DNA of 64,000 nucleotides from Bradyrhizobium sediminis (GTDB taxonomy: Bacteria > Pseudomonadota > Alphaproteobacteria > Rhizobiales > Xanthobacteraceae). The notes beneath the pieces are model-generated. The model did not search any database. It saw nothing but the letters and a program-made list of their open reading frames with translations, and was not told the DNA's origin. Position 1 is the stretch's first letter. Each line of letters opens with the position of its first letter. Made by a program: the position numbers and the translations under genes. Location of the stretch: the NCBI RefSeq assembly GCF_018736085.1, contig NZ_CP076134.1, positions 4,040,501 through 4,104,500 of the forward strand. The letters are read 5' to 3'. Below, in pieces: positions 49,792 through 59,360 of this stretch.

Positions 49792-51980
49792 GACCTCCCG
49801 TTCGCGACGCTGCGCGCACGGAGTGCGTTCAGCATGACCAGGATCGAGGAGCCGGACATCGCCGCCGCCGCAATCAGCGGCGTCACCACCCCGCTGATGG
49901 CAATCGGCACCGCCAGGAAATTGTAGCCGACCGCGAGCCAGAGGTTCTGCCGCATCAACAGCAGCGCCTTGCGCGAGAAATCGATAGCCGCGACCACCGG
50001 GGCCAGCGGTTTGCCTAGGAAAACCAGATCGGCGGTGGCTTGGCTCAGATGCGCGGCACTGATCGGCGACATCGAGACATGGGCGGCTGCCAGCGCCGGC
50101 GCATCGTTCAGCCCGTCGCCGACCATCATCACCCTGGAGCCCTGCCCCTTCAGTTCTTCGATGCGTGCGATCTTGTCGCCAGGCGTCACGCCCGCCCGCC
50201 AGTCGCTGACGCCGAGCGCGCGCGCCGCCGCCCGAACCGCGGGCTCGCGGTCGCCCGAAACGATCTCGACCTTGACGTTGCGCTTCTGCAGCGCGGAGAT
50301 CACGGCTTGCGCATCGGGGCGCAGGCCCTGCCGGACGCAGAACACGTATTTTGCATCGCCGTTGCTGAACGCCACGGCAGAGGCTTCCGGATCGAGGCGC
50401 AGGCTGTCCTCCGCCAGCTGCTCGGCGCCGCAGAACGAGGGCCGTCCGAGCCTGAGCTCCTTGCCGTTGAGCAGTGCGCGCACGCCCTGACCGGATTCCT
50501 CGGCTGCGCCGGCAAGCGGCGCTTTCGCCTCCGAGGCCCGCGCCACTGCTGCTGCGACCGGATGGTGGCTGGCCAGCGCAAGCTGGCCAGCCACCCTGAA
50601 CACATCGTCAGGAATGCCTGATGCGTTGACGACTTCGAGATCGGGCAGCGTCAGCGTTCCCGTCTTGTCGAAGATGACATGGTCGACATCGGCGAGCCGT
50701 TCGATGGAATCGCCGGAATTGAGCAGCACGCCGGCCCGGAACATGGCGCCGGACGCCACCGTCTGCACCGTCGGGATGGCAAGACCAAGCGCACAGGGAC
50801 AGGTGATGATGAGAACCGCGACCCCGGTGACGATGGCGTCATGCCAGCTCGCGCCCGCCAGAACCCAGCCGAGGATCGTCAGCAGCGCGGTGGCATGCAC
50901 CACCGGCGCGTAAAGCCGCGACGCCCGGTCGGCGAGGCGCACATAGCGCGAGCGGGCCTGCAGCGCGTTGTCGAGCAGCCGGGTGATCTCCGCCAGCAGC
51001 GTGCCTTCCGACGCAGCGGACACGCGAACCCGCAAGGTTCCTGTCATGTTGAGGGAACCCGCATAGACCGCGGTGCCCTGCTCCGCAGCGACGTGGCGGG
51101 TCTCTCCGGTAATCAGGCTCTGGTCGATTTCGGACCGGCCCTCGATGACCGTGCCGTCGACCGCGCAGCGCTCGCCCGGGCGCAGCAGCACGATGTCGCC
51201 GGGATCGATCGCCGCCACCGGCACGACGGTGATCTCGTCGGCGCCGACGAACTTGGTCGCGGTCTCGGCCTTCAGCGCGGCGAGGTTTCCCGCCACCGCC
51301 CGGGTCCGCCGCCGCATGCTCTGATCGAGATAGCGCCCCACCAGCAGGAAGGTCAGCAGCATGATCGCCGCATCGAAATAGGCATGCTCGGCGTGGTTTG
51401 CCGTCTCCACCAGCGACATGCCGAGCGCGAGGATAACGCCGATCGAGATCGGCACGTCCATATTGACGTTGCCCGTGCGCAGCGCGCTCCATGCCGATTT
51501 GAAGAAGGGCTGGCCGGCATAGGCCGCGGCCGGCAGCGCGATCAGCGCCGACAGCCAATGGAAGAAATCGCGCTGTTCGGGGATCATGTCGCTGACATTG
51601 CCGGACCATACCGGTATCGACAACATCATCACGTTCATGGTTGCGAACGCCGCGACGCCGAGGCAGCGCAGCAGGAAGCGCGACTGTTCGGCTTCGGCCG
51701 CTTCCGCGCCTGCGGTTTCGAACGGATAGGCCTTGTATCCGAGTTCGGCGAGCCGGTCGATGAAGCGGGCGGGATCGAGCGCGCCCTGCTTCCACTCCAG
51801 CGCCACGCGGCGGTCGGTCAGATTGACGCGCGCCAGCGTGACATCGGGTATCGCCGAAAGCCCGCGTTCGATCTTCGACATGCATCCGGCACAGCTGACG
51901 CCTTCCACAGCCAAGTCGATATGTGAGAGACCCGAACCGGCGTCCTTCACATAATGCGAAAAATCCCGCGTCGCCTGCAT
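49788..51980 (-). CDS. fixI: copper-transporting P1B-type ATPase FixI/CcoI
   Basis: This 730-residue heavy-metal P-type ATPase supplies copper for the cbb3 oxidase. The N-terminal metal-binding domain has CAGC at residues 30-33 (GVSCAGCMSKIE). The transport motif CPC is in TCPCALGLAIPT, the phosphorylation site is DKTGTLTLP, and MVGDGLNDAPALAAAHV forms the hinge. About eight helices. The last helices carry YNFLAVPIAISGVVTPL and the MSGSSILVMLNALR segment of CcoI. It lies 13 bp after fixH and overlaps fixS by 4 bp. Confidence 0.95.
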   Translation of the reverse strand: MQATRDFSHYVKDAGSGLSHIDLAVEGVSCAGCMSKIERGLSAIPDVTLARVNLTDRRVALEWKQGALDPARFIDRLAELGYKAYPFETAGAEAAEAEQSRFLLRCLGVAAFATMNVMMLSIPVWSGNVSDMIPEQRDFFHWLSALIALPAAAYAGQPFFKSAWSALRTGNVNMDVPISIGVILALGMSLVETANHAEHAYFDAAIMLLTFLLVGRYLDQSMRRRTRAVAGNLAALKAETATKFVGADEITVVPVAAIDPGDIVLLRPGERCAVDGTVIEGRSEIDQSLITGETRHVAAEQGTAVYAGSLNMTGTLRVRVSAASEGTLLAEITRLLDNALQARSRYVRLADRASRLYAPVVHATALLTILGWVLAGASWHDAIVTGVAVLIITCPCALGLAIPTVQTVASGAMFRAGVLLNSGDSIERLADVDHVIFDKTGTLTLPDLEVVNASGIPDDVFRVAGQLALASHHPVAAAVARASEAKAPLAGAAEESGQGVRALLNGKELRLGRPSFCGAEQLAEDSLRLDPEASAVAFSNGDAKYVFCVRQGLRPDAQAVISALQKRNVKVEIVSGDREPAVRAAARALGVSDWRAGVTPGDKIARIEELKGQGSRVMMVGDGLNDAPALAAAHVSMSPISAAHLSQATADLVFLGKPLAPVVAAIDFSRKALLLMRQNLWLAVGYNFLAVPIAISGVVTPLIAAAAMSGSSILVMLNALRARSVANGRS

Positions 51981-51993
51981 GATGCGGTCTCCT

Positions 51994-52494
51994 TCAATTC
52001 AGCAATACGCGATTCTTCGACAGGAACATCCGCCGTCCCGCAGCGTCGCCTTCGAGCACCAGATCCCATTGGCCGGGCGCAATCGTCGCCGCGTTGCCGC
52101 GATAGATGCCGATCCCGGTTTCGGCGAGTTCCACCGGCTGATCGGCGCGGCGGTCGGTCGGCCGCTCGAAGCGCCCCAGGAATTTCAACCCGGTCATCGG
52201 CCGGCCATTGTTGTCCCGCGCCTCCACCAGCAGCGTCGCGCCACCGTTCGGACCGCGCTGGATCCGGGCGTCGACCTTCCAGTTGCGCGCGTTCTGGTCG
52301 TGGGCGGCAGCGATCTCCTTCTCGTAGGCGAGGCTCGCACTGTAGGCGCTGTCGACCTCGGTGCCGGGCAGCGTCTGGATCGCGAGCCGCATCATGACCA
52401 TATTGGCACCGATCACGACGCCGAAGAATGCAAGGAGCATGACGAGCACCTTGCCTCCAGTCAGCGGCTTCGGCGAAACGGGCGGTCTGCTCAT
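51994..52494 (-). CDS. fixH: cbb3 oxidase maturation protein FixH
   Basis: This 166-residue membrane protein has one N-terminal helix (VLVMLLAFFGVVIGANMVMM) and a periplasmic domain (VDARIQRGPNGGATLLVEARD; GRPMTGLKFLGRFERPTD) typical of FixH. It takes part in cbb3 oxidase assembly with FixG and FixI. ATG 52494 is preferred because AAGGAAG lies 6 nt upstream; an ATG at 52512 is also open. The gene is 13 bp ahead of fixI and 19 bp after fixG. Confidence 0.92.
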   Translation of the reverse strand: MSRPPVSPKPLTGGKVLVMLLAFFGVVIGANMVMMRLAIQTLPGTEVDSAYSASLAYEKEIAAAHDQNARNWKVDARIQRGPNGGATLLVEARDNNGRPMTGLKFLGRFERPTDRRADQPVELAETGIGIYRGNAATIAPGQWDLVLEGDAAGRRMFLSKNRVLLN

Positions 52495-52513
52495 GGAAAA
52501 CTTCCTTGCCATC

Positions 52514-53977
52514 TTACGGAGAGACGAAATTATCGGTCGCCGACGTCACCTCGCCGAGCCCGATATCGGTGACCCGGAACCACACTGGAATCGACTTCTC
52601 GGGGTTGTTCTCGGCGGGCGCGGTCACCAGCAGCCGCAGTTCGGTGGTCTGATCCCGTCCGAGGATGATCATGGGCCGGTCCGGGGTCACGGAATCGGCG
52701 CCGACGACATGGACGGTGGCATTGGTCGGGCCGTCGATATCGATCGCGATCACCCGGTCGAAGCCCCGCTTGTTCAGCAGCCGAACGGTATAGGCGTTGC
52801 GGATCGATCCGTCGCTCAGTTTGATCGCGACCGGATTGCGGTCGTGCAATACGTTGATGTCGAGCAGCGACCGCGTCAGCATGGCATACAGCATGATCGC
52901 ACCGACCGTAGTGATCAGGGCGCTGTAGACGACGGTGCGCGGCCGGACGAAGCGATAGATCGGCGACTTGCCGGCCTGACGCCGGTGGATGTTGATGTCG
53001 TTGTCGTATCCGATCAGACGGGTTTCCCTGCCGATCTTTTTCATCACGGTATCGCAGGCATCGATGCACAGGCCGCACTGGATGCACTCGAGCTGCGCGC
53101 CGTCGCGGATATCGATACCGGTGGGGCAGACGGCGACGCATTGATAGCAATCGATGCAGTCGCCGACCTGCTGGCCGAGCGCCCGCAATTCCTTTGCCTT
53201 CTTCAGTGAGGTGCGCTTTTCGCCCCGGTCGTATTTGTAAGTAACGTTCAGCGCCCATTCGTCGGTCAGCGCGGCCTGGATCCGCGGCCACGGGCACATG
53301 TAGACGCAGACCTGTTCGCGCATGAAACCGGCGAGCACATAGGTCGTCGCCGTCAGGATCGCGATCCAGATATAGGCCAGCATCGGCGCCTGGAAGAAGA
53401 AAAGCTGCTTCACCAGCGTCGGCGCGTCGTTGAAATAGAGAACCCAGGCGCCGCCGGTCCACCAGGCGATCACCAGCCAGATCGCGTGTTTCAGCCCGAT
53501 CTCGGCGAAACGCTGCAGCTTCACGGCGCCGCCCGCGGCGTCCTTGCGCATGCGCTCGCGCCGGTCACCCTCGATCATGCGTTCGACGGCGTAGAACAGG
53601 TCGGTCCACACCGTTTGCGGGCAGAGATAGCCGCACCAGATACGGCCGCCGAGCGAATTCATCAGGAACAGCGTCAGCGCGGCGACGATCAGCAGCCCGG
53701 TAAAATAGTAGACCTCCTGCGGCCACAGCTCGATGAAGAAGAAATAGAAGCGGCTGTTGGGGAGATCGATCAGCACCGCCTGGTCTGGCGCGCCGAGGCC
53801 GCGGTTCCATCGCACGAACGGCAGCAGGTAATAGACCCCGAGGCAGAACGCCATCAGGCCCCATTTGATGCGGCGGAAGGTGCCGGAGACCTTTTGCGGG
53901 TAGACCTTCTTCCGCGCCGCATAGAGCGGCGCGTCTTGCTCGTACTGCAACTCGGTCGGTGGAACAGGCTTGTTCAT
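52514..53977 (-). CDS. fixG: iron-sulfur membrane protein FixG/CcoG
   Basis: This 487-residue protein has about five membrane helices with cytoplasmic [4Fe-4S] motifs CIDCYQCVAVCP and CIQCGLCIDAC, preceded by the NapH-like WCGYLCPQTVWTD and CVYMCPWPRIQ clusters. A periplasmic Ig-like C-terminal domain (about residues 370-487) ends the protein. CcoG reduces Cu(II) for oxidase assembly in related bacteria. First gene of fixGHIS, it starts 104 bp downstream of the fixP stop (54081) and 63 bp downstream of the centre of a FixK box. Confidence 0.95.
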   Translation of the reverse strand: MNKPVPPTELQYEQDAPLYAARKKVYPQKVSGTFRRIKWGLMAFCLGVYYLLPFVRWNRGLGAPDQAVLIDLPNSRFYFFFIELWPQEVYYFTGLLIVAALTLFLMNSLGGRIWCGYLCPQTVWTDLFYAVERMIEGDRRERMRKDAAGGAVKLQRFAEIGLKHAIWLVIAWWTGGAWVLYFNDAPTLVKQLFFFQAPMLAYIWIAILTATTYVLAGFMREQVCVYMCPWPRIQAALTDEWALNVTYKYDRGEKRTSLKKAKELRALGQQVGDCIDCYQCVAVCPTGIDIRDGAQLECIQCGLCIDACDTVMKKIGRETRLIGYDNDINIHRRQAGKSPIYRFVRPRTVVYSALITTVGAIMLYAMLTRSLLDINVLHDRNPVAIKLSDGSIRNAYTVRLLNKRGFDRVIAIDIDGPTNATVHVVGADSVTPDRPMIILGRDQTTELRLLVTAPAENNPEKSIPVWFRVTDIGLGEVTSATDNFVSP

Positions 53978-54033
53978 CGCAGGGACTTATCTCGCATTGT
54001 CGATTGAAGCTAGACTCAACTCCGCGTGCGGAG

Positions 54034-54047
54034 TTGATCCAGCTCAA
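54034..54047 (-). promoter_or_regulatory. FixK/FNR-type box upstream of fixG
   Basis: TTGATCCAGCTCAA matches TTGAT-N4-ATCAA except for one base (C for A in the right half). Its centre lies 63 bp before the fixG ATG, the same distance as the perfect box before fixN. A class II promoter with the box at -41.5 would give a 5' leader of about 22 nt. It would allow fixGHIS to be expressed independently of fixNOQP. Confidence 0.75.
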
Positions 54048-54080
54048 ACGATATCCAGGATTTCCCAGCCGAATCCTGGC

Positions 54081-54953
54081 TTATTGGCCCCCGCCGAGCG
54101 AGTGGACGTACACCGCCAGGGCCTTGATCGTGGAGGGGTCGAGACGCCCCACCCATGCGGGCATGACGCCGGCACGGCCGTTGCTGATGGTTTCGACCAA
54201 GGTGGCCTCGTCGGACCCATAGAGCCAGATCTTGTCGGTGAGATTCGGCGCACCGAGTTCCTGGTTGCCCTTGCCGGCGTCGCCGTGACAGGCGACACAG
54301 TTGTCGGCGAAGATCTTGGCGCCCGCCTTGGCGTCATATCCCTTGCCGGTGGACAGCCCGGACAGAGCGCGGACATAGTTGGCGACGGTGACGATCTCTT
54401 CCTTTTTCAGGACGCCGTCCTTGCCAAAGGCAAGCATGGCGCCTTCGTGAGCTTTGGCGTGCCCGGAGCGCGCCCCGTACTGGATCGTCTCCAGGATCTT
54501 GTCGAGCGAGCCGCCCCAGATCCATTCGTCGTCGTTCAGGTTGGGATAGCCCTTGGCGCCGGCGCCGCCGCTGCCGTGGCACGGCGCGCAATTGTCGCCG
54601 AACACCGTCTTGCCGCGGGCGCGGGCGAGCGCGAGCAACGCCGGATCCTTCTCGATTTCGACCAGCGACGCCGCCCCGAGCTTCACCATCTTGTCGCCGC
54701 GGATCTTTTCCAGGTTGGCGAGTTCGACGGCGACATCGGCCCGGGACGAGTACCCGAACAGACCCGTGGTGTGGCTCGCCAGCAGCGGCCACGCCGGATA
54801 GACGATCCAGTATCCGATCGACCAGATGATCGTGAGATAGAAGGTTATGACCCACCAGCGCGGCAGCGGGGTGTTTAGTTCCTTGATGCCGTCCCACTGA
54901 TGACCCGTGGTCGCGGTACCGGTGACTTGGTCGATTTCGTTGTGCTCAGCCAT
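54081..54953 (-). CDS. fixP: cbb3 oxidase dihaem cytochrome c subunit FixP/CcoP
   Basis: This 290-residue subunit has a short N-terminal membrane helix region (WWVITFYLTIIWSIGYWIVYP) and two haem c sites, CAPCH at residues 122-126 and CVACH at 219-223, with distal Met ligands in GAMLAFGKDG and RAGVMPAW. It passes electrons from the bc1 complex to FixO and FixN. Third or fourth gene of the operon fixNOQP, 3 bp after fixQ. It needs cytochrome c maturation. Confidence 0.95.
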   Translation of the reverse strand: MAEHNEIDQVTGTATTGHQWDGIKELNTPLPRWWVITFYLTIIWSIGYWIVYPAWPLLASHTTGLFGYSSRADVAVELANLEKIRGDKMVKLGAASLVEIEKDPALLALARARGKTVFGDNCAPCHGSGGAGAKGYPNLNDDEWIWGGSLDKILETIQYGARSGHAKAHEGAMLAFGKDGVLKKEEIVTVANYVRALSGLSTGKGYDAKAGAKIFADNCVACHGDAGKGNQELGAPNLTDKIWLYGSDEATLVETISNGRAGVMPAWVGRLDPSTIKALAVYVHSLGGGQ

Positions 54954-54956
54954 GTT

Positions 54957-55121
54957 CTATTCCTCCCGCAACGGCATTCTCGCCGCCTCGTCGAAAGTTG
55001 CCTTGTTGCGGGGCCAGAGTGCGTAAGTCACGATTGCGAGAAATATCCCGACGAACATCGGCGTCCAGAAGGTCGTGACGAAATCCGAGGTGATATTCTG
55101 GACCGTTAGGATTGCTTTCAT
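54957..55121 (-). CDS. fixQ: cbb3 oxidase subunit FixQ/CcoQ
   Basis: This 54-residue single-span membrane protein of the CcoQ family has a helix around FWTPMFVGIFLAIVTYALWP and a polar tail NKATFDEAARMPLREE. It stabilises the interaction of FixP with the core oxidase. ATG 55121 lies 13 bp after the fixO stop. A longer frame starts at 55301 but would overlap fixO. Confidence 0.93.
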   Translation of the reverse strand: MKAILTVQNITSDFVTTFWTPMFVGIFLAIVTYALWPRNKATFDEAARMPLREE

Positions 55122-55134
55122 CGTTTGAGCCTTC

Positions 55135-55869
55135 TCAGCGAAGATTTGCTTTTTCGTTGTAAAGCTTGAAGTCGACCAGGGTGCCGAGCATCTGCAGGTA
55201 GGCGACCAGCGCGTCCATCTCGGTCGGAGCACCGCCCTTGCCGTCGAAGTTTCGCGCGACGGCCTTCGGATAGCGTTTGGTGAACGCTTCCACCCCGGCA
55301 TTGTCGGGATCGGCCTGCGCCTTCATATCGGCGGCGGCGTTGGCAACCTGGTCATCCGAATAAGGCACGCCGACGATGCGGTTGGTCCGCAGATGGTCCG
55401 CAATACCGGTGGCGTCGACTTCGGTCGCGGCCAGATAGGGATATCCGGGCATCACCGACTGCGGCACGATGGCGCGCGGATTGACCAGATGCGTCACATG
55501 CCATTCGTCGGAATATTTTGCGCCGACCCGGGCCAGATCGGGGCCGGTTCGCTTCGATCCCCACTGGAACGGATGGTCGTACATGCTCTCGGCCGCCAGC
55601 GAGAAGTGACCGTAACGCTCGACCTCGTCGCGTAGCGGGCGGACCATCTGCGAGTGGCAGAGATAGCAGCCCTCGCGGAGGTAGATGTTGCGCCCCGCGA
55701 GCTCCAGCGGAGTATACGGCCTGACGCCATCGACCACCTCGATCGTGCTCTTCAGATAGAAGAGCGGGGTAATCTCGACCAGGCCGCCGACCGCGATCAT
55801 GGCCAGGATGCCTCCGATCAAGATGATCGAGTTCTTTTCGAAAATTTGATGCCGCGTCCAGAAAGACAT
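55135..55869 (-). CDS. fixO: cbb3 oxidase monohaem cytochrome c subunit FixO/CcoO
   Basis: This 244-residue subunit has an N-terminal anchor helix ([21 protein letters not shown]) and one haem c site CYLCH at residues 68-72 ([15 protein letters not shown]), with the distal Met in [10 protein letters not shown]. It accepts electrons from FixP and delivers them to the binuclear centre. It lies 11 bp after fixN on the same strand. The length matches the family. Confidence 0.96.
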   Translation of the reverse strand: MSFWTRHQIFEKNSIILIGGILAMIAVGGLVEITPLFYLKSTIEVVDGVRPYTPLELAGRNIYLREGCYLCHSQMVRPLRDEVERYGHFSLAAESMYDHPFQWGSKRTGPDLARVGAKYSDEWHVTHLVNPRAIVPQSVMPGYPYLAATEVDATGIADHLRTNRIVGVPYSDDQVANAAADMKAQADPDNAGVEAFTKRYPKAVARNFDGKGGAPTEMDALVAYLQMLGTLVDFKLYNEKANLR

Positions 55870-55880
55870 TTATTCGCTCC

Positions 55881-57527
55881 TCATTCCGCCGGCTGCAGAG
55901 CGACGGGCGACTGCACTTCCGCCTCGCCGGCGCGCACCGTCATCCAGAGATTGTACGCCATGATCAGTGACCCGATCAGGAACAGTGCTCCTCCGGCGGC
56001 GCGGATGATGTAGAATGGATGCATCGCTTCCACGGTCTCGATGAAGGAGTATTCGAGGAAGCCCAGCGACGTGTAGGCACGCCACATCAGACCCTGCAAG
56101 ATCCCGGACACCCACATCGCGGAGATGTAGAGGACGATTCCGATGGTCGCGACCCAGAAGTGCCAGTTCACGAGCTTGAGACTGTAGAGCTTGCGATCCC
56201 ACAACCAGGGAACCAGGCAGTAGAGCGCGCCGAACGAGACAAACCCAACCCAGCCCAGCGCACCTGAATGGACGTGACCGATGGTCCAATCAGTGTAGTG
56301 GCTGAGCGAGTTCACGACCTTGATCGACATCATCGGGCCTTCGAAGGTCGACATGCCGTAGAAGGCGACCGACACCACGAGCATGCGCAGCACGGGATCG
56401 GTGCGAAGCTTGTCCCAGGCGCCCGACAGCGTCATCAGACCGTTGATCATGCCGCCCCAGGAGGGCATCCAGAGCATGATCGAGAAGGTCATGCCGAGGG
56501 TCTGGGCCCAGTCCGGCAGCGCGGTGTAATGCAGATGATGTGGGCCGGCCCAGATGTAGAGGAAGATCAGCGCCCAGAAGTGGATGATCGACAACCGGTA
56601 GGAATAGATCGGCCGCTCGGCGCGCTTCGGAACGAAGTAGTACATAATGGCGAGGAAGCCGGCAGTCAGGAAGAACCCGACGGCGTTGTGGCCGTACCAC
56701 CACTGGAACATCGCGTCCTGAACGCCGCCCCAGAGGATGTATGATTTCGATCCGAACACCGACACCGGCAGCGGCGGATTGTTGCCGAGGTGGAGCACGG
56801 CGATCGTCACGATGAACGCCAGGTAGAACCAGTTGGCGACGAAGATATGCGGTTCCTTGCGCTTGATCAGCGTCACCAGGAACACAAGCAAATACACGAC
56901 CCAGACGATGGTCAGCCACAGGTCGGCATACCATTCCGGCTCCGCGTACTCCTTGCCCTGCGTGACGCCGAGCAGATAGCCGGTCCCGGCGATCAGGATG
57001 AAGAAATTGTAGCCGAGCACCACGAACCACGGCGCGATGTAGCCGGCGAGCCGCACGCGTGAACTCTTCTGCACCACGTAGAAGGAAGTCGCAAGCAGGA
57101 CGTTGCCGCCGAATGCAAAGATCACCGCTGAGGTATGCAGCGGCCGCAACCGGCCGAAGCTCGTCCATGGCAGATCAAAATTGAGCGCCGGCCACGCCAG
57201 CTGGGAGGCGATCAGCAACCCGACGGTGAAACCGGCAATGCCCCAGAACATCGCCATGAACGAGGCGAACTTGATCGGGCCCAGGTTGTAGTTGGGCCGG
57301 CCGTTGATTTCCTGCGGCGGCAACTGCGCCGGGCGATCGAAGTACCGGTTCAGAATCGCAAAGACCGCCGCGAGACTGGCAGCGGCACCGAGCGAGGCAT
57401 GGAATGCGAAGGGAGCATCGAGGGCTTTAGCTGCGCCTATCATGCACAGAAAGGCGGTCGCTGCGAACACGACCGTCAAGCCACTTTCACCAATGGTCAT
57501 CTTCTTCAAACTAGCGGCTTGGCTCAT
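55881..57527 (-). CDS. fixN: cbb3 oxidase catalytic subunit FixN/CcoN
   Basis: This 548-residue haem-copper oxidase subunit I is of the high-affinity cbb3 type. It has 12 or so helices and the family segments [18 protein letters not shown] (haem ligand His), [18 protein letters not shown] (CuB His), [25 protein letters not shown] (CuB His pair and haem region) and [18 protein letters not shown] (haem ligands). It reduces oxygen at very low concentration. First gene of fixNOQP. The ATG is 63 bp downstream of the centre of a perfect FixK box. Confidence 0.97.
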   Translation of the reverse strand: MSQAASLKKMTIGESGLTVVFAATAFLCMIGAAKALDAPFAFHASLGAAASLAAVFAILNRYFDRPAQLPPQEINGRPNYNLGPIKFASFMAMFWGIAGFTVGLLIASQLAWPALNFDLPWTSFGRLRPLHTSAVIFAFGGNVLLATSFYVVQKSSRVRLAGYIAPWFVVLGYNFFILIAGTGYLLGVTQGKEYAEPEWYADLWLTIVWVVYLLVFLVTLIKRKEPHIFVANWFYLAFIVTIAVLHLGNNPPLPVSVFGSKSYILWGGVQDAMFQWWYGHNAVGFFLTAGFLAIMYYFVPKRAERPIYSYRLSIIHFWALIFLYIWAGPHHLHYTALPDWAQTLGMTFSIMLWMPSWGGMINGLMTLSGAWDKLRTDPVLRMLVVSVAFYGMSTFEGPMMSIKVVNSLSHYTDWTIGHVHSGALGWVGFVSFGALYCLVPWLWDRKLYSLKLVNWHFWVATIGIVLYISAMWVSGILQGLMWRAYTSLGFLEYSFIETVEAMHPFYIIRAAGGALFLIGSLIMAYNLWMTVRAGEAEVQSPVALQPAE

Positions 57528-57583
57528 GTGGAATCTCTTCTTGAGGACACGAATCTAACAACCACAATAGCGCCGGGGACGAT

Positions 57584-57597
57584 TTGATCGAGATCAA
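57584..57597 (-). promoter_or_regulatory. perfect FixK/FNR box upstream of fixN
   Basis: TTGATCGAGATCAA is a perfect match to TTGAT-N4-ATCAA. It is centred 63 bp before the fixN ATG, so a class II promoter would start about 22 nt before the coding sequence. FixK2, encoded at 62123-62812, is the obvious activator. The rest of the gap to 57750 holds nothing further that I recognise. Confidence 0.9.
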
Positions 57598-57750
57598 TTT
57601 CGTTAAGTTTGGTGATCTTCATAGAGTCCAGCGACGCGCGGCAGTCGCCTTTCGTCTAACTATCAAGGACCTTGCGAGCGCCCTCGCCTCATCAATAGGC
57701 AAGGGTCGTGAGCTGTGGACGCGGTGTTTTCGGATTGAGCGTCCGCTCAC

Positions 57751-58182
57751 TCAAGCGCTGTCGCCGGAGCAGGCCTCGAGCGCCCTGAGAATATCCTCGC
57801 GGGAAATTATGCCAGCCAATCGATGGCCGCTGTCGATCGCGGGGACGCTCCTGAAGCGATGCTCGACCATCAGCTGCAGCACCCGCGTCAGTTTGGTGTC
57901 GGAGCGCACGTAGATGAACTCCGACGTCATGATGTCGGCGACGGTTCGCTTCATCAGATCGTCGTAGCGCGGCACCATCTGGTTTGGCGTGAACGCAAAG
58001 CACTTCAGGAAATCGAACTTGGTGACAAGGCCGATGATCTGCCCGTCCTCCTCGACCGGATAGGCATTGAAATCGTCGCGCTCGAACAGGTCACCTAGCC
58101 CACGCACCGTGAGGTCGCGCGTCACCGTCTTGACTTCGCGCGTCATGTGACCGGCGACGGTTTCCTCGAGAAATGTGTACAA
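57751..58182 (-). CDS. tandem CBS-domain protein
   Basis: This 143-residue protein has two CBS domains and little else: GLGDLFERDDFNAYPVEEDGQIIGLVTKFDFL in the first and VADIMTSEFIYVRSDTKLTRVLQLMVEHRFRSVPAIDS in the second, ending SREDILRALEACSG. CBS pairs bind adenosine nucleotides and sense energy state. The gene follows the universal-stress gene by 40 bp on the same strand and lies between it and fixN, which suggests a role in the low-oxygen response. Start ATG 58182; the next Met (MTREVKTV) is 12 codons downstream. Confidence 0.87.
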   Translation of the reverse strand: MYTFLEETVAGHMTREVKTVTRDLTVRGLGDLFERDDFNAYPVEEDGQIIGLVTKFDFLKCFAFTPNQMVPRYDDLMKRTVADIMTSEFIYVRSDTKLTRVLQLMVEHRFRSVPAIDSGHRLAGIISREDILRALEACSGDSA

Positions 58183-58222
58183 GGCGCGATCCTGTCGGTT
58201 CTGGCCGTTGCGCTATCGCCAT

Positions 58223-59050
58223 CTAGTGCGACAGCAACACGCAACGGGTGGTCTGGGTAATGAGATGCTGCGTCATGCCGCCGAGAATCAATTCGCGGAA
58301 TCGCGAATGGCCGTAGGCGCCCGCGACAATGACGCCGGCGCCGACATCGGCAGCTATTTTGTCGAGCTGATCGGTGGCGGCGCCGTGCTTCTCCGGCACT
58401 AGTTCGGTGGCGGTGACACCGTGGCGCTCCAGCCATGCCACGACATCGCGAACCCGCAGGACGGCGGCCGGACGGCTGTCGCCCGCTTCCACGATCTCCG
58501 CGACGGTGACGTACTTGGCCTTGCGCAGCAACGGCAGCGAATCGGCGATCGCTCGCCGTGCCTCGGTGGTGTCCTTCCACGCCACCAGCACGCTGCGCAA
58601 ATCGAGCCAGTTGGCGGTGTCGGGGACCACCAGCAGCGGGCGGCCCGCCTGCATCACCAGATCCTTCGGGCTGGCCATCGCAAATGGATCGGAAAGCGCA
58701 TCGCTGTGCCCGCCGCTGACGATGAGGTCGGCGCAACGCGCCTGCTGCAGGATGAAACGCGCCGGAAAGTCGATGGCGCTGCGCCATTCGACAAATATGG
58801 CCCGATTCTTGACCGACCCGCGGAATTGCGCTTCCAGCTCCGATAGGCGCTTTTTCAGCGCCGCCTGACCCTGGTCGATCAGATTCTGGGCCTGCTCTCC
58901 CGAGGTGAAATAGAGCGGTGGGCTGAACTGTGACGCCGCAATCCCGACAATCCCTGCGTCAAATTTCTCAGCGATCTGGCCGGCAGCTTCGAGACGAGCC
59001 TCGTTGGGCTGGTCAAGCGCCAGATTGACCATGATGGTCGCATAGGTCAT
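58223..59050 (-). CDS. tandem universal stress protein
   Basis: This 275-residue protein has two UspA domains. The second ends in GAGVIVAGAYGHSRFRELILGGMTQHLI, the nucleotide-binding G-2X-G-9X-G(S/T) pattern with Thr in place of the final Ser; the first shows IVSGGHSDALSDPFAMASPKDL. It is a cytoplasmic stress protein. With the CBS gene 40 bp downstream it forms an operon next to the fix genes; a FixK-like box lies 57 bp upstream. In relatives such Usp proteins are induced under low oxygen. Confidence 0.88.
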   Translation of the reverse strand: MTYATIMVNLALDQPNEARLEAAGQIAEKFDAGIVGIAASQFSPPLYFTSGEQAQNLIDQGQAALKKRLSELEAQFRGSVKNRAIFVEWRSAIDFPARFILQQARCADLIVSGGHSDALSDPFAMASPKDLVMQAGRPLLVVPDTANWLDLRSVLVAWKDTTEARRAIADSLPLLRKAKYVTVAEIVEAGDSRPAAVLRVRDVVAWLERHGVTATELVPEKHGAATDQLDKIAADVGAGVIVAGAYGHSRFRELILGGMTQHLITQTTRCVLLSH

Positions 59051-59100
59051 TCAATTTCTCCATTCTATTGATAATTTTAGGCCCTGAATCGGGGGCCAGG

Positions 59101-59114
59101 ATGAGATAGATCAA
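59101..59114 (-). promoter_or_regulatory. weaker FixK/FNR-like box upstream of the Usp-CBS operon
   Basis: Read on the plus strand, ATGAGATAGATCAA matches TTGAK-N4-ATCAA with one mismatch at the first base; the right half is perfect. Its centre lies 57 bp before the Usp ATG, close to the 63 bp seen for fixN and fixG. The 310-bp divergent gap 59051-59360 otherwise has no gene. Confidence 0.5.
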
Positions 59115-59333
59115 ACTGCCTCCAACCGCAGTGAATTTCGCGTGGCGGCGAGCCCGGCCGTCTTCCGGAAGAGGCTCCGGGCAGGCCTTGCGTCTGTATC
59201 GCCATCAGGCGAAATTGTCGGCTCGGCACCGCAGTTTTGCAGCCGTCGACCGCCCTCACGGGCGTCAATCTCGTATAGGATCGCCGAACCCGAATCTTGC
59301 CGGTTCAGGCTGGCGGGAGACCGGATAGTGAAA

Positions 59334-59360
59334 GTGAAGGCTTGACGTGAAGGCTTGGAC
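59334..59360 (+). repeat. tandem 13/14-bp duplication just before fixL
   Basis: GTGAAGGCTTGAC (59334-59346) is followed directly by GTGAAGGCTTGGAC (59347-59360), which abuts the GTG start of fixL. Each copy carries GAAGG, so the Shine-Dalgarno region is duplicated. Only the second lies at a usable distance from the start. Confidence 0.6.

Noticed and set aside
57692..58003. 103-codon minus-strand frame near the CBS gene
   Set aside because: Shadow of the CBS-domain gene; no motif.
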